The position numbers and the translations under genes are program-made. The notes beneath the pieces were generated by a model. It was given only the letters and a program-made list of their open reading frames with translations, did no database searches and was not told the DNA's origin. Shown piece by piece: positions 12,420-12,501 of a stretch of 12,501 nucleotides of DNA (position 1 is its first letter; every line of letters begins with the position of its first letter). The DNA is from Streptomyces lilacinus (lineage in GTDB: Bacteria; Actinomycetota; Actinomycetes; Streptomycetales; Streptomycetaceae): NCBI GenBank assembly GCA_000715685.1, contig KL569398.1, forward strand, positions 36,643 through 49,143, in the 5' to 3' direction.

Positions 12420-12501
12420 GGCGGTTAGCCGCAGTCGTCGGCTGCTACGCAGGACCGCTGTTGATCATCACCATCTCCGCATCGATCGGCTTCGTTCTCG
12501 G
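12416..12501 (+). CDS. Membrane protein, 5' end only
   Basis: GTG at 12416 overlaps the stop of the preceding gene (GTGA) and opens a frame VRRLAAVVGCYAGPLLIITI, continuing SASIGFVL to the window end. A short basic N-terminus followed by a long hydrophobic run indicates a membrane-anchored or secreted protein. Only 28 residues are visible, so the family cannot be named. Confidence 0.65.
   Translation, partial: MRRLAAVVGCYAGPLLIITISASIGFVL

Noticed and set aside
1..12501. CRISPR array or cas genes
   Set aside because: The only short tandem repeat is the spacerless 11-bp triplet at 2233-2265; no cas-like protein is present.

Overview
The window is high-GC DNA with strong G/C bias at third codon positions, GTG starts and GGAG-type ribosome binding sites. 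With an AfsR/SARP regulator, an HTH-TPR regulator and a SpoIIE-type phosphatase, this points to a Streptomyces or close relative. It is also an imperfect assembly. The 19-base Tn5/Nextera mosaic end is present in full at 1-19 and in part at 1533-1545 and 5472-5488. Two genes (the SARP regulator and the HMA-like/ABC transporter) are broken exactly at those copies, so these breaks are library artefacts and not biology.

Left part (20-1698): the 3' end of an acyl-CoA carboxylase beta subunit, then a promoter region with inverted repeats, then a SARP activator. This pairing (malonyl-CoA supply plus pathway activator) is typical of the edge of a polyketide cluster. At 2034-2116 lies the 3' half of a tRNA-Thr(CGU) gene with its terminator. 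The match begins at the anticodon loop, the usual footprint of a tyrosine-recombinase attachment site. Three tandem 11-bp repeats (2233-2265) follow on the side where the integrated element should lie.

Middle (2363-9855): one gene for a GAF-SpoIIE/PP2C phosphatase (minus strand) is cut in two at a CTAG. Its C-terminal 82 codons are at 2363-2611 and its N-terminal 351 codons end at 8803. Joining the halves through a single CTAG restores a continuous frame of 433 residues. The 6187 bp between them (2612-8798) begins with a complete IS5-family (IS427-like) insertion sequence. It then carries a Nudix-like/GNAT acetyltransferase, a transporter with an N-terminal HMA-like domain and an ABC exporter body, two divergent DUF5132-type small proteins and a 111-aa unknown. 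The right end has the CTAG duplicate but no recognisable IS end.

Right part (9856-12501): a Nudix hydrolase, an HTH-TPR regulator, and divergently a small CxC-containing protein translationally coupled to the start of a membrane protein. A perfect 16-bp palindrome lies in the divergent region. This set resembles the regulatory/immunity section of actinomycete integrative elements, in line with the attachment site at 2075-2116, but no integrase, replication or transfer gene is visible here.

Most novel candidates: the CTAG-bounded island and its HMA-like ABC transporter plus paired DUF5132 proteins.
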